A stretch of 64,000 nucleotides of DNA from Diorhabda sublineata (Eukaryota; Arthropoda; Insecta; Coleoptera; Chrysomelidae), in assembly GCF_026230105.1 (NCBI RefSeq), contig NC_079474.1:2304187-2368186 (forward strand), given 5' to 3'. Position numbers and translations under genes: made by a program. The first letter of the stretch is position 1; each line of letters begins with the position of its first letter. The notes below the pieces were generated by a model. It was not told where the DNA came from, did not search any database, and saw only the letters and a list, made by a program, of their open reading frames with translations. Below are positions 25,201 through 38,400 of the stretch, in pieces.

Positions 25201-26887
25201 TTCATTTCCTCAGATGATTCTGCTTTATTTTTTGTTTGAAAATTTCAGTAATATAGCAACCAATATATTTAAAAGAGTAATTATTTTGAAATCATATGCA
25301 GATACATTAACTGAACAAATAGGCAACGCTGTAAAATTGAACCAGACAGTGAACAGCAAAATGCAACAAATTATTGAAACCAGGGGCGGCTCCAAAGGAG
25401 AAAATATTTTTTTAACAATAACAGTGAAACTTGAATCATTAGTTTCTCGAAGATTCTATCAGTGATAAATTTTTGTATAAACATGATATTACGTAAATGT
25501 AATAAGATTTCAGTGTTTTGAGGTTAAGTACTAATACATCTGACCAATTAAAACGCTGGCATGGATTGCTCAACCTATCTCGAACGCTTTAACGTCAAGT
25601 TTTTTTTAGTTTTTGTTAATATTGACCAAGATAAGGTGAATTCAAGTTTCCTTAAATTGCTTGGCGGCATGGTACCCCTCTCCCTATGTGGTCCTTCCGA
25701 TAATTAATACTGGAGCCGCCCCTGATTCAAACTTATACAAAATCTTTTATCGCGGGGGTTAGAAAGATTCTTTTATTAGATAAATACCACTAATAAAGTG
25801 TGTTTAGGGTTTTTTTACGTTTAAAAGGTCACTAGAATCACATTGTAAGGGAAAAATAAACTTTGACCTTGAATAAGAATTTAATTCTCCATGTTGAATC
25901 AATGCGAATCATTCTGAACGATGGAATGAAATTATAGGAGGTTTCAAATGCATTACAAATTATTGCAGATGGTTAACATAATGGCATGGTTGATCGTTTT
26001 ACCCCTAATGGGGGGCTGTACTATCCTATACGAAGAAATTATTTACACTGGAAAATATTCCCATACGATACAATCCTTATTCTATAGTTTTTATAGACCG
26101 ATATGGTGTATAGGATTGAGTTGGATCGTATATGCCTCTTATTACGGATATGGAGGTGAGATATAACTAAAAAATCGTTAGATAAAGAATCAATCAATAA
26201 AATATTTGTTCAAGGTATAATTTCGTGGATTCTAAGTAGACCAATTCTACAAATAACTAGTAAATTATCGTACTGCATGTATATTGTACATGCCCTTCCA
26301 ATTATTCACTCAGTATTATCCGATAAAACTAAACTTTATTTCAGTGACTGGATATGTGTAAGTTTTTATAATAAAGTATTTGAAATACAAATTCAGTTGT
26401 ACGTTATCAATATTTTCACGTTTATAAAATTTCCTAAATTATTCGATTATTTTCACGATTTGGCAACACGGCAAAATCGCGAATGTTGTATGACGTGCAA
26501 CGGTATTTGTCTAAAAACTTCATTTATTTAATATTTCGTATATAATACTTTTAGTTTTTTAATTGGTGCGCATTATTCACAATTAGTATAATCATATCTT
26601 TTATCTGGGTATTAGCATTCGAATCTCCAATGATCACAATAGAAAAACTAATTTTCGGTAGAGGTTATCCAAAAAAACAAAACGCAAGTGAGTATGAATA
26701 GTATGTATGAAACTATTAGGCCACCAGTCTTACAAGTAACTGTAAGTTGGGTTGCCTATATTCGATCATCGAAAAACAATGTTTTAATAAATTGTTATAT
26801 GTTCATGTAAAAATTAATATAGTGGACCAAATTCAAATCATTTTAGGAACTTCAGTCGAAACTATCCAAAAAAAATCAGTTGCTTAA
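19289..26887 (+). CDS. NRF-6-like membrane acyltransferase B (tandem copy of A)
   Basis: Thirteen exons join in frame: 19289-19478, 21139-21326, 21782-21927, 22021-22097, 22228-22424, 22494-22663, 23624-23792, 24064-24260, 24524-24638, 25969-26155, 26215-26357, 26555-26687, 26847-26887 (650 aa). Exons 3 to 11 have exactly the same lengths as in gene A (146, 77, 197, 170, 169, 197, 115, 187, 143). The protein has a signal peptide (MRCFVVLLFFFNLVRS), the NRF domain (GNYDECLNI, GKYC, LSVCMPNACT) and acyltransferase-3 landmarks AWILAGH, DTFFYMSGFLVAFIY, HTWYLSADMQLF and FESPMITIEKLIFG. All splice sites are GT/AG and no stop interrupts it, so it looks functional. The gene is longer than A because introns 1, 6 and 9 took up repeats and a MITE. 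The stop TAA overlaps AATAAA (26886-26891). Confidence 0.91.
20250..20770 (+). repeat. Degenerate element in intron 1 of gene B, copy 1
   Basis: It shares an ordered set of blocks with 22770-23535 in intron 6: a GTTGCCAGTTC block near the start, an AAATAAA-AGA-CTGGCA block in the middle, and GCGTTTTTATTATAAAAAA near the end. Copy 1 is about 250 bp shorter. It reads as an old dispersed element; no ends or coding capacity were identified. Confidence 0.4.
21647..21718 (-). other. tRNA-like sequence (SINE head or tRNA pseudogene)
   Basis: On the minus strand a GGCCGTAGTTGGGTGGTTAA block resembles a tRNA 5' end with box A, and AGAGTTCAAAACC resembles box B about 35 bp later. The whole piece is near tRNA length, but acceptor and anticodon stems do not pair well, so a functional tRNA is unlikely. 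It lies in intron 2 of gene B. Confidence 0.35.
22770..23535 (+). repeat. Degenerate element in intron 6 of gene B, copy 2
   Basis: Partner of the copy in intron 1, with the same blocks in the same order. It also contains a perfect 11-bp inverted repeat (AAAATATATCG, 8-nt loop, CGATATATTTT) near 23094-23123 that the other copy lacks. Confidence 0.4.
25214..25793 (+). pseudogene. Possible coding fragment of unknown origin split by the hAT MITE
   Basis: An open frame of about 56 codons (25214-25380) with non-repetitive composition, including YADTLTEQIGNAVKLNQ, reaches the left end of the MITE. If the element and one target copy are ignored, the same frame stays open for about 20 more codons, to a stop at 25791. 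I do not recognise the product. It lies in intron 9 of gene B on the same strand and may be a captured gene fragment or chance. Confidence 0.25.
25381..25724. mobile_element. 344-bp nonautonomous hAT-type element (MITE)
   Basis: Perfect 14-bp terminal inverted repeats CAGGGGCGGCTCCA (25381-25394) and its complement (25711-25724) are flanked by 8-bp direct repeats, ATTGAAAC on the left and ATTCAAAC on the right (7 of 8 match). CAGGG-type ends and 8-bp target duplications are the signature of hAT transposons. No transposase is encoded. Confidence 0.85.
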
Positions 26888-28379
26888 TAAATAAGATCAA
26901 TATTTGGGTTCATACAAAGAAACGACTTAGGCTGTCAAATGGGATTAAAAATATATGGTATAAATCAAATACTATCGTTTTCTATATTTCCTTTATAAAA
27001 AGTATTAGAAATATATTTTTCATGAAGCAATATTAGTGTTTTATTAATAACAAAAAATATACAGTAGTAATTATAGCAGCCATTATAAATCGTGACTATA
27101 GGTCTTTAGGAAAAGTTAAATTTTTAACTGCGCTGCCAGACTTTGATAATAATAAGGAGTTTGATGTAAAGATTTTTATTAATAACATATATGAGGTTCG
27201 TTTAAAAATTGAAATTTTGGGCAACATCAATCGTTATTTTATACAATTGGAACGTAGGGTGCTTTTAAATTTGAAAATTTAAGACTTTTTGTTTTATTTA
27301 TATTTCATGAATCATCATTCATTGGTCTATGTTAGGTATCATTTTATAAAGGAATCGAAGTGGATGTTTAATATGTTGTGGATGTTTAAGTTCTATTTTG
27401 ACTTTTTCAAAAAATTGAATCATTTCAAAAATAGTACCTAGTTTTTTGCAATTAAAAATAGTTGGCATCGCTGATCAACCAATGTTTTGCTTTTGCTTAA
27501 ACATAGATAGTCAGAATTTTTTATATCTATTGTTGTACATCTAAAAAATGTATATACTTTCGAATAGTTTTTTTCAATACATAAAATCAAAAAGAAACTT
27601 ATCAAAGGAATAAATAATGACAAACTAAGGACATAATTATTACGAATAACATATGTAGTAAAAAATCCAACGTAATGTCAAAATTACGTTAATGAATATT
27701 CGTGAATCTGTTCGTGTTTTTTTCGGATTATCGCCTTAGTTGGGGAAATTTTACTTAGTTGATTGTAATGCCACGTAACAGCATGTTGTGTTAGGATCAG
27801 TGATTAGATTAGAGATTAGAGATATGGAGGGGAGAAGCATAGATGAGTTCGTATCCAAATTTTGAAAAACACCTTCATTTTGATCTTTGCGTGAGTTACA
27901 GTGTCTGTCATGGATTCATGGTGCAGTTTTAGTTTATAAGTGCCAGTTAGTGAATACTGTAATTGTCATTTTCTGTTTTTTTGCTGTTAACGATTTGTGT
28001 CAAGTAAAAAGTGATTAATCATTAAAAGGTTCAAGCCTGAAGGTATTTTATTTCACCAGTAAGTAGACCTATATTATATAAATGTGTATATGGATTAGAT
28101 ACAAGATTTTTTACGCAAAAAAAAACAATTTTGAGGTTAAGTAATTATATTTTAAGATTTAATGTGTAAACCTTTATTTAAAAAAGGGAAATAACTTTGC
28201 TTTCATAAATCGGATATGCTTCATTCGATTTTTTTATAATTTCCTTGTATATTCCTACATGTATTTACACACGTTATATTCTTGTTTTTATTCTTCTTCT
28301 TTTTTTCAATCACCCCGTTATAGAATGTTTCTTTTACCATTTCTAAAAAGATTTTTATGAAAATTTATAGAAACAGTTA
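26888..28379. other. Intergenic region between convergent NRF-6-like genes B and C
   Basis: The two genes end towards each other here. I see no gene and no clear element. Open frames are short and without recognisable content. Confidence 0.4.
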
Positions 28380-31300
28380 CTAAACTATATATATTTTACC
28401 TTTTTTATATAAATATCTAGCAATTGCTACGAATGGTGATTCAAATGCTAAACACCATATGGTAGAAACTACAATAGTTAATACTACATCACCAATAAAT
28501 CCATGAATCTATAAAATATAATAAATATAGGAACAATAATGGGATAAAGCGATTTCGTCGTATTTTATTCAAATTTGGCAACGTTAGCATTTACTCCAAA
28601 CCGGTATGGAACTAATAGCAGAGAGGTAGTAACCTAAGAGAAGCGACAATTCGTTGGTGTCAAATGTCAAACTGTCAAACTAAAATACACGTCAAAAGTG
28701 TGTGTCAATTGATAAAAATCAGAATCAAATGAATAATATCAACGTCAAAATTATTATAAAATACAAAAATTAGTAAATATTTATTCAATGTGAAAAATAA
28801 GCGTCTAATGTCAAAAATTATTGTCGAATGTGAAAATTAGAAGATATTAGTGTCCAATGTCAAAAATGAGTTCAAATCGTTAGAAATTCAGTTTTTAATG
28901 AAACTAGAAAATATAAGTGTCAAATGTCAAAAAACAAAAAAATCGTCTCCAATTCAATTTTAACATGAAAATTCGGTGTCAAATGTCAAGATTTATTGTA
29001 AAATGAAAAAAATTAATGATAAAATTAGAAAATATTAGTGATAAATGTCAAAAATAAAAAAATCGTTATAAAGACAGTATTTAACATGAAAAATCTGTGT
29101 CAAATCTCAAGAATTATTGTGAAATGTCAAGAATTATTGTCGAATAAAAAAAGTTAATTATGAAATTAGAAAATATTAGTGACAAATGTTAAAAAATAAC
29201 AAAAATCGTTATAAAGTCAGTATTTAACATGAAAAATCTGTGTCAAATGTCAAGAATTATTGTCAAATATCAAGAATTATTGTCAAATGTCAAGAATTTT
29301 TGTCAAATGTGAAGAATTATTGTCGAATAAAAAAAATTAATTATGAAATTAGAAAATATTAGTGACAAATGTTAAAACATAACAAAAATCGTTATAAAGT
29401 CAGTATTTAACATGAAAAATCTGTGTCAAATGTCAAGAATTATTGTCAAATGAAAACATTAATGATGGCAAATGTCAAAAAAAGACAAATCGGTGTCAAA
29501 TGTCAAAATTTATAGTCAAATGCATAAGTTACTGCTGAAACTAGAAAATTTAAGTGGCAAATGTCCAAATCTGTATTTAACGTGAAAAATCAATGTCAAG
29601 TCTCAAAAATTATTGTCAAATACAAACATTTGAGTACTATTTAAATTTTCTTACAATAACTAGTGAATAAAGTAAGCATTAAATATCAAAAATAAGAGTC
29701 AAATTTCACAAAATTAAGTGGGGATGGCTGTTTCCCGTATTATATAAAAAAGAAGAATAAGACGTGGAATTTTACACGAATAAATCCTATGGGAATAGTT
29801 AATCAAATTCTGATTACTTAACAGACACATCTGATGAATAAATTATGTCAATAATTTGTATACGAGCGATCATGCCATGGTTGTCACAGGTCCCGTGTAA
29901 TGTTTTTCTTTTCACGCGTGGCAACAATGTAACGACAAGTGTTTTACAGCGTCAGTCGAGCACAAACGCTCGTCTGAAATTGATATATGATATACTTACG
30001 TTATTGATGATGCTGAAGTAAGTTGAATGCTGTTTAGATCCAATAAAATAGATTATTATCGACACGTGGGTTAAATAAGCGCTATAAGTAATTTTAACAA
30101 GAATTCTAAAAATCGACCACGACAGAAATTTATTCATCAAACCTACAAAATAGATAAACAACAAGAAAGATGGCGGCGTTTAGTATTAGAAAGAACAATA
30201 TTGGGTTATCATTTGAACAAACTATTCATAATTATTGAATCTAAATATTTTGTTCTCGTTTAATTTCCCTAATTATACAGGACGTTTTTATTTTTAACTT
30301 CCGATCATTTGGTGAAAACGACAGGAAACGGGAATAAATTGTAGGCAACTGCGCATTTCTCCCACTACACATTCCGCCATTATCGAGGTGGACGCGTCAG
30401 TCTGGGTTATGCTGCCGCAATGTAAACACCGTTGATGTTTCGTTTCTCTCATTAACTGTGAACTACTCGTATTTATCGTAAAATTTATGACATAAAAAAT
30501 AATTTTAATTTACAAATCGAACACGTGAAATAAAATTAATGGTGAGGTTTTGAGAAATTAAGAGTAGTTACAACGTTAAAAAACATCTAATGCCGTAAAA
30601 TCTATATACAAATTTTTTTTCTTACCATTTCTGTTTATTGTACAAAGAAATATCGTCGATCCAATAGCGAGAGCCCAGAGTTGTTTAGCTAACGAATTAT
30701 ACAGAGCCGCATTGAGCCCAATATATTCATTAGCTCTAATAAAAACAAGGTGTACCAATATTAAACCTATCATTGTTGTAAATATGACCAACCAAGCAAA
30801 AAATGTGGCTATCTATAACACATACATTATATAACGATAGAGTTTATAAAAAAGAAGAAGTGTGGACCTATAACTTGGACCATACAGCTACCCGTACCAC
30901 AATAAAATCCAAATAGCAAAACATCTATTATGACTAACGTTAACCAGTGGATATTGACGATTTTCAAAAAAAAGGAATAATCGATTTCGAAATAATCGAT
31001 TGTAAAGAATCGAAAATTTACTTGTGATATAATCATTGAAAACGCTTTTCTATTCTTTTGTGGTCATAAAAAGTACTGGTACAAGTAATTCTATGGTCTA
31101 AGACCTCTACACGATTCGAACGAATCGTATAAAAATGTCAAATGTAATGAAAAACGTTCCGTGTCATGACTAAGACAAACTTTCAAAAATAATTAAAGAA
31201 AGAGTCTAGTCAATCACATCAAGAGTTATTTTTTCAACAAAATATTATTTGCAAAAATAGTTTATGGAGTAAAAATAAGCCTGTACGAACCGGAGATATA

Positions 31301-34300
31301 TTGACGTCATTATATTTGTATATCAAGTAACCAAAAATGAATCCAATTAACCAAGCCGGCATTCTAACTGAAGTAGCTTGATAAATATTATACTGATAAG
31401 ATAAATCACTCCTAAAACAAATCATATTTTTTTCATAACAAATAATAAATCGAAATGAATGCCAAAAAATACTAATAATAATAAATGGAAATGATAGGAA
31501 AGTATCAAAAAAGCATATATCACAGAAATGACACCATATTATCATATTCTTAATTATGTATCAACTTCAATAATTCAAATGTTCTATGCGAATGTCCATG
31601 CTGTTAACTCCATGATTTGAGATTCTATCTATCTATGATAAAATCCATAGATATATTACAGAGTTCTATGAATTATAAACGTCCATAGACAAAGTAATTA
31701 CTATATTTATGATCATTTCAATCATCTAACAGATTTGCACTTCTATTTATGATCCCATCTATCACATATGTCATCTGTCAACCGTCCATGAAGGAAAACA
31801 AAGAAAAGCTGACAAAATACACGTTTTAAAGTTTAGTTTAACGTTTTGTATAACGAAAAACGGGAAAAGTTGGATATTTGGGTACGATTATCCACCCAAA
31901 GAGAGGTAGTATTAAAAATGACAATATCACACACATAATATAATTTATAGAGGATGTTTATAAAAAATGTAACTTTGATGCCCTGCAAATTCTAAAATAC
32001 TGTTTTTATGGTATATTTATTTCTTTATCATGGTCAATGAAAGCATTTATTATAGAAAAAAACTTACTCGAACATTGTTGCTCCATATTGATTATAAATT
32101 GTTATTAAAAAAGTATAAATTGCTGTCACTATACAAATTACAATACACAATAAACAAGTTTTTATTGGTTTCTTGATTAAAATGTTTAACAAAATTGGAG
32201 ACATGAGAAACAGTTGCGTATCAACGGCTAAATACCAAGAATGTTGCATACACTGAAAAAAAATTCATTTATTTCAATTGAAAGATTAGTAATTTACAAA
32301 AAAATCTCTCACTTGTTGGTTAAACTGTAAGAAATTACTTGCGAAGGATAATGTTACGAACCAGGTTTTGTAACAAGTGTAAGCCAGTCTAGTAGCCATT
32401 AAAGGCCACATCGGTCCTTCTGCTAAATTTTTAAAAACAGTTATATGAAATAATATAATGGCGAGAAGGGCTGGACATAACCTATAATTGAAATCGAATT
32501 AAAAATCTTTGTTTTTATAATAAACAGCCTAAATACGAGGGCTGCTACTAAAGTTTTGAAGTGGATAAATAACAACAAATATTTATAATTGGATGTATGG
32601 TTTTTTTGTTTTTCTAAAAATTCTCCATTAAGATCTTTTCCATTCAGATTGAGGTACCACCAAAACATTTAATTTTACGTGTCAACTGCTTCTTCAGGTG
32701 TAGAAAAATGCTGACCTCGTAGTTTTGACTGTTCAGAAAAGATTTTGTTTGAACTGATAGATTATAGCTCACATTTTTGCAGTGGATGTGTCTGTGATTG
32801 GTTTCCCCAATTTTTTCGAACTCCTCTGGCAAACAAATGGAATGGTGGCGACATGTCCAGTAATTCTGGGTAACAGGCGACCATTTACTTCGAAGTACTT
32901 CGTACGGGAACAGCTCTTGTTGGATTTGGCTCTTCTTGAAATATCCATTCGTCGATTGTTATTTAGTTATTTAACACAGATTTGACATATTCATATCAGT
33001 GTTACCATATCTCAAAACTTAAGTTGCAACCCTCGTAAAAAATCTTTATAGTAAAAATATTGATAAAAAAATTGGAAAATGATTAAAATGACACTAATAG
33101 AAAAAGTTGAAAAAGATGTACAAAAATAGGGGGCAAAGCTATTTATTAAGTTATAAAGGATATGCTATGTAGATGTTCTAGGGTGGTACCAGGACGTTGG
33201 CTGCAGCATCGAAATATTGAAATAAGGGGTATGCTTAAAAACATCAAAGCATCAAAATGCATGTTAAAAAAGTGAGGCGATAACGACGACGAGAAAATTT
33301 ATATTTCAATATAATTTACCTTAAAAATCTATAAGCGTAAATAACCAGATACGGCACTGCTCTTTTCTTCCCATAAGGTGAACTATAATAATTTAATATA
33401 CCATACGAAAGTAGTAATCCACTTAAAAATAAAAACGTATCCACCGCGTATACACCACTGGCTACAAAACTTGGTGAAATTGAGCTTCTCCACTAAAATA
33501 CATTTTTTTTATGAAAAACCACTGGGTTTCAAATAATTAAACATCAATACTACCATCATATAGATGTCCAAAAGATTTGTAACTCCAGAAAATACACTAA
33601 ACATAATTTTATGTCCACATATTATCCAAACCATGCTCAAAACTTTAATACCACTTATACATTCTAAATATTTAACCTCAACAGACGCATCTTGCACTGA
33701 TATTAGTCTTTTAAAATTGCTATATAATGAAAATGATATCCATAAGTTGTTTTTATTAGCTTAAAATATAAATATGTATTTAAAATTGTTTAAATTTTGG
33801 AACGTAAACTTACTTTTCATATGTTGATGAATAACCACATCATACAACGTACTTATCAACAGTAATATTATGTAAAAGAAGAAGAAAGCTCTAGAAATAA
33901 ACAAAGCACAATGTTGGTTGTTAGTCATTTAAGAATGTAAGCTATATAAATTTGCGATTATAATCGACTTTATTTAAGAAAAAATAAATGAATTTAAACA
34001 AAATATAAATATACTTAAATTGCTTTTTATATTAACAACAGAAAAATTTGAGTTATTCGTATTAGTAATGTTAGTTGCCTATACCATACCTGTCTACATT
34101 CACGACAAAAAAAAAGACTAACGTGACGTAATACAATACAGTAAGTAGCGAGGTGTAAATATACGAGGGTTGATCTTTATGTATTATTAAGTAAATTAAA
34201 TAAATCAATGATTCAATTGGAAATTGGATAGTTTATGCAGAGATTTCCGAGGTATAATTTCACATTTCCGTTTAACAATAAGAAACAGTCTTAAAAATTA

Positions 34301-35494
34301 CTAAATACGAGGAATTATTTCATTCGATACAAATTAAAAATTCGCTGTTCTAATAAACTTACTTGATATATTTGTCAATTTCGAAAGAAGAATCGCTTTG
34401 TAGTCTACTTCTGCACATCATATCGGTAAAATGCATGTGTACAGGCAAACGAAAAGTATTTTCGATGTAATCCCAAATATTTTGTAAGTTTTCTATGGAG
34501 CAAGTATGCGGGATACATAAACCATAATTAACTTTCATTAGTTTGAGTAATTCTGTCGTATGTTTGCTTGTATTTAATCCCAAGTAACCTTTTAACTAAA
34601 AAGCAATCGCACTTAATTATTATTGGTCAAAATTTCCAAACTTAACAGTCGTCTACGTGTACCGCCAGAAAAAATCGAATACCCTGTGTATTTCACATTC
34701 ATTTTCCATACATTAAAACCTTATATTGTAATTTGGGTTGCACACATTGAAGCTTGATGACGTTTGTTAATATGTAAATGTCAAATCGATAAGTTAATCG
34801 TCAGATTTTATATATAAAAAAGAAGATTTGATACGTCTACTTACGTTTCCTACAGTAAAAAAATCCAGATCGTTCTTATCGCTATCTGGAGTAACAAATA
34901 CTGTACAGTATTGTCCGTATATATTGGTTTCATTCAAGTAATGATTTATATTTAAACATTGATCATAATTTCCTGTCATATAAATATTACCGGCTAACAA
35001 ACCGCTAGGTATTTTTGATGAAGCATCTAACACTAGAAGAAAATACAAATGAAACTTCCTAAAATTAAGATTCAAACTTTTTATTTGTGAGGAGTTGACG
35101 TGGCAACAGCGCCAAAGTTTTAACAACGCGATAAACACAAATCATGTTTTCCATACATGGTAGTATTGCATATTGCCTAACTAATAGGTCTCGCAACTAT
35201 CCACAAGTGGTTTATTATACGACTTAATATTCGAAAATAAAATGATTTAGCAGGATTTTTATTCTTACTTTCTAATGCCCATCTTTTCAAAAATATGGCG
35301 TCTTTTAATAGCTTCTTCAAATCTTTTGCACATCGATTTTTGACTCCGGCGGCCTCTAAAATCTTGTCAGTCCTATATTTCACAATATCGAACACAACTT
35401 TTGATACAGCCTGTATATTTTCCGCTTTATATTGTATTGAGGATAAAACCGCGCTTTGAAATACTAGGAATAACATTAAACGTAAAGCCAACAT
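28380..35494 (-). CDS. NRF-6-like membrane acyltransferase C (inverted, diverged copy)
   Basis: Twelve exons on the minus strand: 35494-35269, 35032-34845, 34595-34363, 33890-33814, 33759-33554, 33492-33320, 32481-32313, 32252-32068, 31411-31291, 30812-30626, 30142-30000, 28508-28380 (678 aa). It has a signal peptide (MLALRLMLFLVFQSAVLSS), an NRF domain (KIPSGLLAGN, GNYDQCLNI, YGQYC, YGLCIPHTCS) and acyltransferase-3 landmarks VWIICGH, DTFLFLSGLLLSYG, RLCPALLAIILF, HSWYLAVDTQLFLMSP, RMPAWLIGFIFGYL and CLAFESPFVAIARYLY. Exons 2, 4, 7, 10 and 11 match gene A or B in length, but exon 3 is much longer and sequence identity is low, so it diverged before A and B split. The last exon may instead splice at a GGTAAA near 28395 to an unseen exon. 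Intron 9 uses a GTTCGT donor. Confidence 0.9.
28640..29720 (-). repeat. Array of TGTCAAATGTCAA-type units in the last intron of gene C
   Basis: The motif GTCAAATGTCAA or close forms occurs over twenty times in about 1.1 kb. Blocks such as AAAATTAGAAAATATTAGTGA and CAGTATTTAACATGAAAAAT recur every 110-180 bp, so short units sit inside longer higher-order units. The array fills most of the 1.5-kb intron between exons 11 and 12. Confidence 0.75.
32536..33035 (-). mobile_element. 500-bp internally deleted mariner element
   Basis: Imperfect 25-bp terminal inverted repeats (CGAGGGCTGCTACTAAAGTT on the left, CGAGGGTTGCAACTTAAGTT on the right, complement) are flanked by TA on both sides, the mariner target site. 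On the minus strand the interior keeps pieces of a mariner transposase C-terminus: LRGQHFSTPEEAVD and LNGKDLNGEFLEKQ. The catalytic core is missing, so it is nonautonomous. It sits in intron 6 of gene C. Confidence 0.85.
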
Positions 35495-38400
35495 TTTAAA
35501 CTACTCAACGTATTGTTTGCTAATAGTAATTAAATTTTGTTTATGAGGGACCACTTAAATATGGAACTTATCGCTCGAATGTTACTTTTAATGGAATATA
35601 TATGTCTACTAATTATCGCTGTTTTTTTTTTCAAAATTAGAATACGATAATTGCGAAAACTTTTCTGTTTGCTTTTTAACGAACTCAAAAGTAGGTGATA
35701 ATATACAGTAACATATATATTGTTTATGTTACATTAGATATTTATAAAGGTTTTGCTTATGATTTATTTCAATTACCTCGTATTTTTATCAAGACTGTGA
35801 CTAATGACAACCTATGTTGTGATTGTATCAAACTAGCTTTCAATTGAATACTACGCTTACTCAATTCAATAGGTCCATGACCTTGTATTCTTAACGTTGG
35901 TTGCCTATACTTTATTGAATCTGTAATGTTAGTTGCATATACTATGTATTTAAATATTCAATATTCGAAATAGGTACGATCTATTTTATAGACGGTTCAC
36001 GTTGATAGCTTAAAGTCATCAATAAAATATTTTAGTGAATTAGTGATTCTGGATTTACTTCTTTATTTATAATTAGTGATCATTTTCAATTTCATCATTC
36101 ATTCATGATATTTGAATTTGAATTTCCCGTTTGTTTCTTGGGTATGTCAAATTGGTTGTATGTCAAGATGGCGGTAATTCGGTTAGAACCACATAAAATT
36201 GACGTGCATCTTTCAAATTTTCACAATCTAGTATTTATTAATAACTTTTGTAGCTATCCCAAGTGATTTTGATCCAATTTATTGTTTATTCATCCAAAAA
36301 TTGATATTTTTAAATTTCAATTTGTAATATAAGTTGCCTATATTATATTTTTATACAAAACATTTCAAGTCTGTACTGCTAGTTGCCTGTAATATGTTCG
36401 GAAGTGTCTAAATGGTTTGTTTACATTGTTTTGAAAAATTTTCTGTAGAAAAATGAATATGAAGTGGTTTTTATTGGTTAATTTAAACTTTTTGTGATAT
36501 ATTTGGTTTTTGAAATGTGAGGATGATAAGAATTAAGTGCTTTTAACTGTTCTAAATTGTGTTTTTTTTTAATTTAAGTGTACTATTTCATGTGAGTATT
36601 AAATTAGTTGATTAGAAAGAGAATTAACAAAACTGAAAGTATCTAAATAAATACAATCTAATAAGAAAAGTATATAAGTTAACTATTTTCGTAATTTTTC
36701 CCTCTTTAAAATTCTTTTAACTCTATTTTGGATTAGAGTGGTTGCTTTTTGGATGATTTTTCTTCATTTTTTTTTTTTGTAAAAATAATTGTACTTATAG
36801 TACCGTGTGAAGCTAGCACACTCTCTTAATAAACAATGAGGTTTAGAAGGCTCAAACTTACCCTAACCTTATTGTTCAATAAAAATAGAAAGGTCACTCA
36901 AGCTGATTGCGATCCTAACCTTGAACAAAATCACAATTTCCGAACATCGCGTTCAATTTTCTATGGAAATTCCAAATTTATTTTTATGCTGAAATGCCGT
37001 AAAACACAAAAACCGCAAATTTCAATAACCTATCAATGAAGCTGCTCAACAGAATTAATAGTAAATACTCGTTAAAGGGGAATAAATAGTTTTTAAGTTC
37101 AAAAAACCATAGACAAATGAAACAATTTGTCAAGCTGATCCGATCATAGTTTCTGAAAAGTAATTTGAATGTGAATTTTTTCCCTGCTACTCCAAAACTT
37201 TGACGTTTATACCAATATGGCCGCCGGGTGGCAAGTATAAAATTGGGTTGGCATTGTTTGAAATGTGTTTCTCGTGTTTCCTAATAGTTTTTTTGCTTAA
37301 ATCGGGTTTAGTTGTATTTTCCGATTTTTTTGTCGATAGTTTGGTTATAGAAGTATTTAAACATCAAAATTGTGTCGCTACAGTGAAAGTAGAGTTCGTA
37401 TATGTTAACTTTACCTGGTAAGTGTTTTATTTACTTTAGGCTACATTGTTCATCTATAATAACTGTTTTCACCTGGTAAGAATTTCAAGTGGACATTATT
37501 GTGATTATGTAAAAGAATTTTCAACATTACCGGTAAATGCAATCCAAATAATTAGTTAAATATGAACTGCCTTTGAATAGACTGTACCCAAACGCTGTAA
37601 AATTTATTGTAAATATCGCTAAATGAAGATCGACAAAATGGTTTACTTTAGACGTAATAGATAAGTACAGTAAATGTAATAAGTTACCCATAGTGCATTT
37701 ACGTCAATTACTAATTATCAAATCTTCATTTTTTGTGAAGTTTGAAATGGATATCTGTATGGATTTCATGTTAATACGAAGGCGGATTGAAGTAAAAGTG
37801 ACTTTTCAAAGATTTACGTAACTCTTGGTGATTGTATTATTAGTTTATGACATGTTTCTGACATCATCAATATTTTATATAAATCTTAGTTTTAATACTC
37901 GTATAAAGAAAACTGATTCCGTTGTTAGGTTATTACTCATTCCACATTTGAAAATAAAACGGCAATGAGGCATACTTTAGTTATAAAGTAAATTTTAATA
38001 AAACCATTCATTCCATCTAAAACACAATTTAAAATATCATCTTAGCAGCCATATTGTTTTTATTTTGACACGTATTTACTGCGTTCGGCTATATACATCT
38101 GACTGCTCGGTATCGTTCGGCAATCCACTTTATTTCGATCTTTGCTGCTCGATTCGCGTTCTGTTATGTAACACTCTGACTAAGATTTTTTTTGTTCCAA
38201 ATCTTGTTCTTAGATTTATTTTGACATTTGACGTTTCGATGTTTGTCCATATTATTCCACAGTTGTTTATACTTATGTGTTGTGCGTTTTCGTATTCATG
38301 AAAGTTCAATTTGAAAAATAGAAAAAGCAGTAGCTTTAATTTGTGGAAGATTTTTTGAAAATAAAGAAGTGGTAGTACAGGTAGTCCGAAAATTTAGTGG

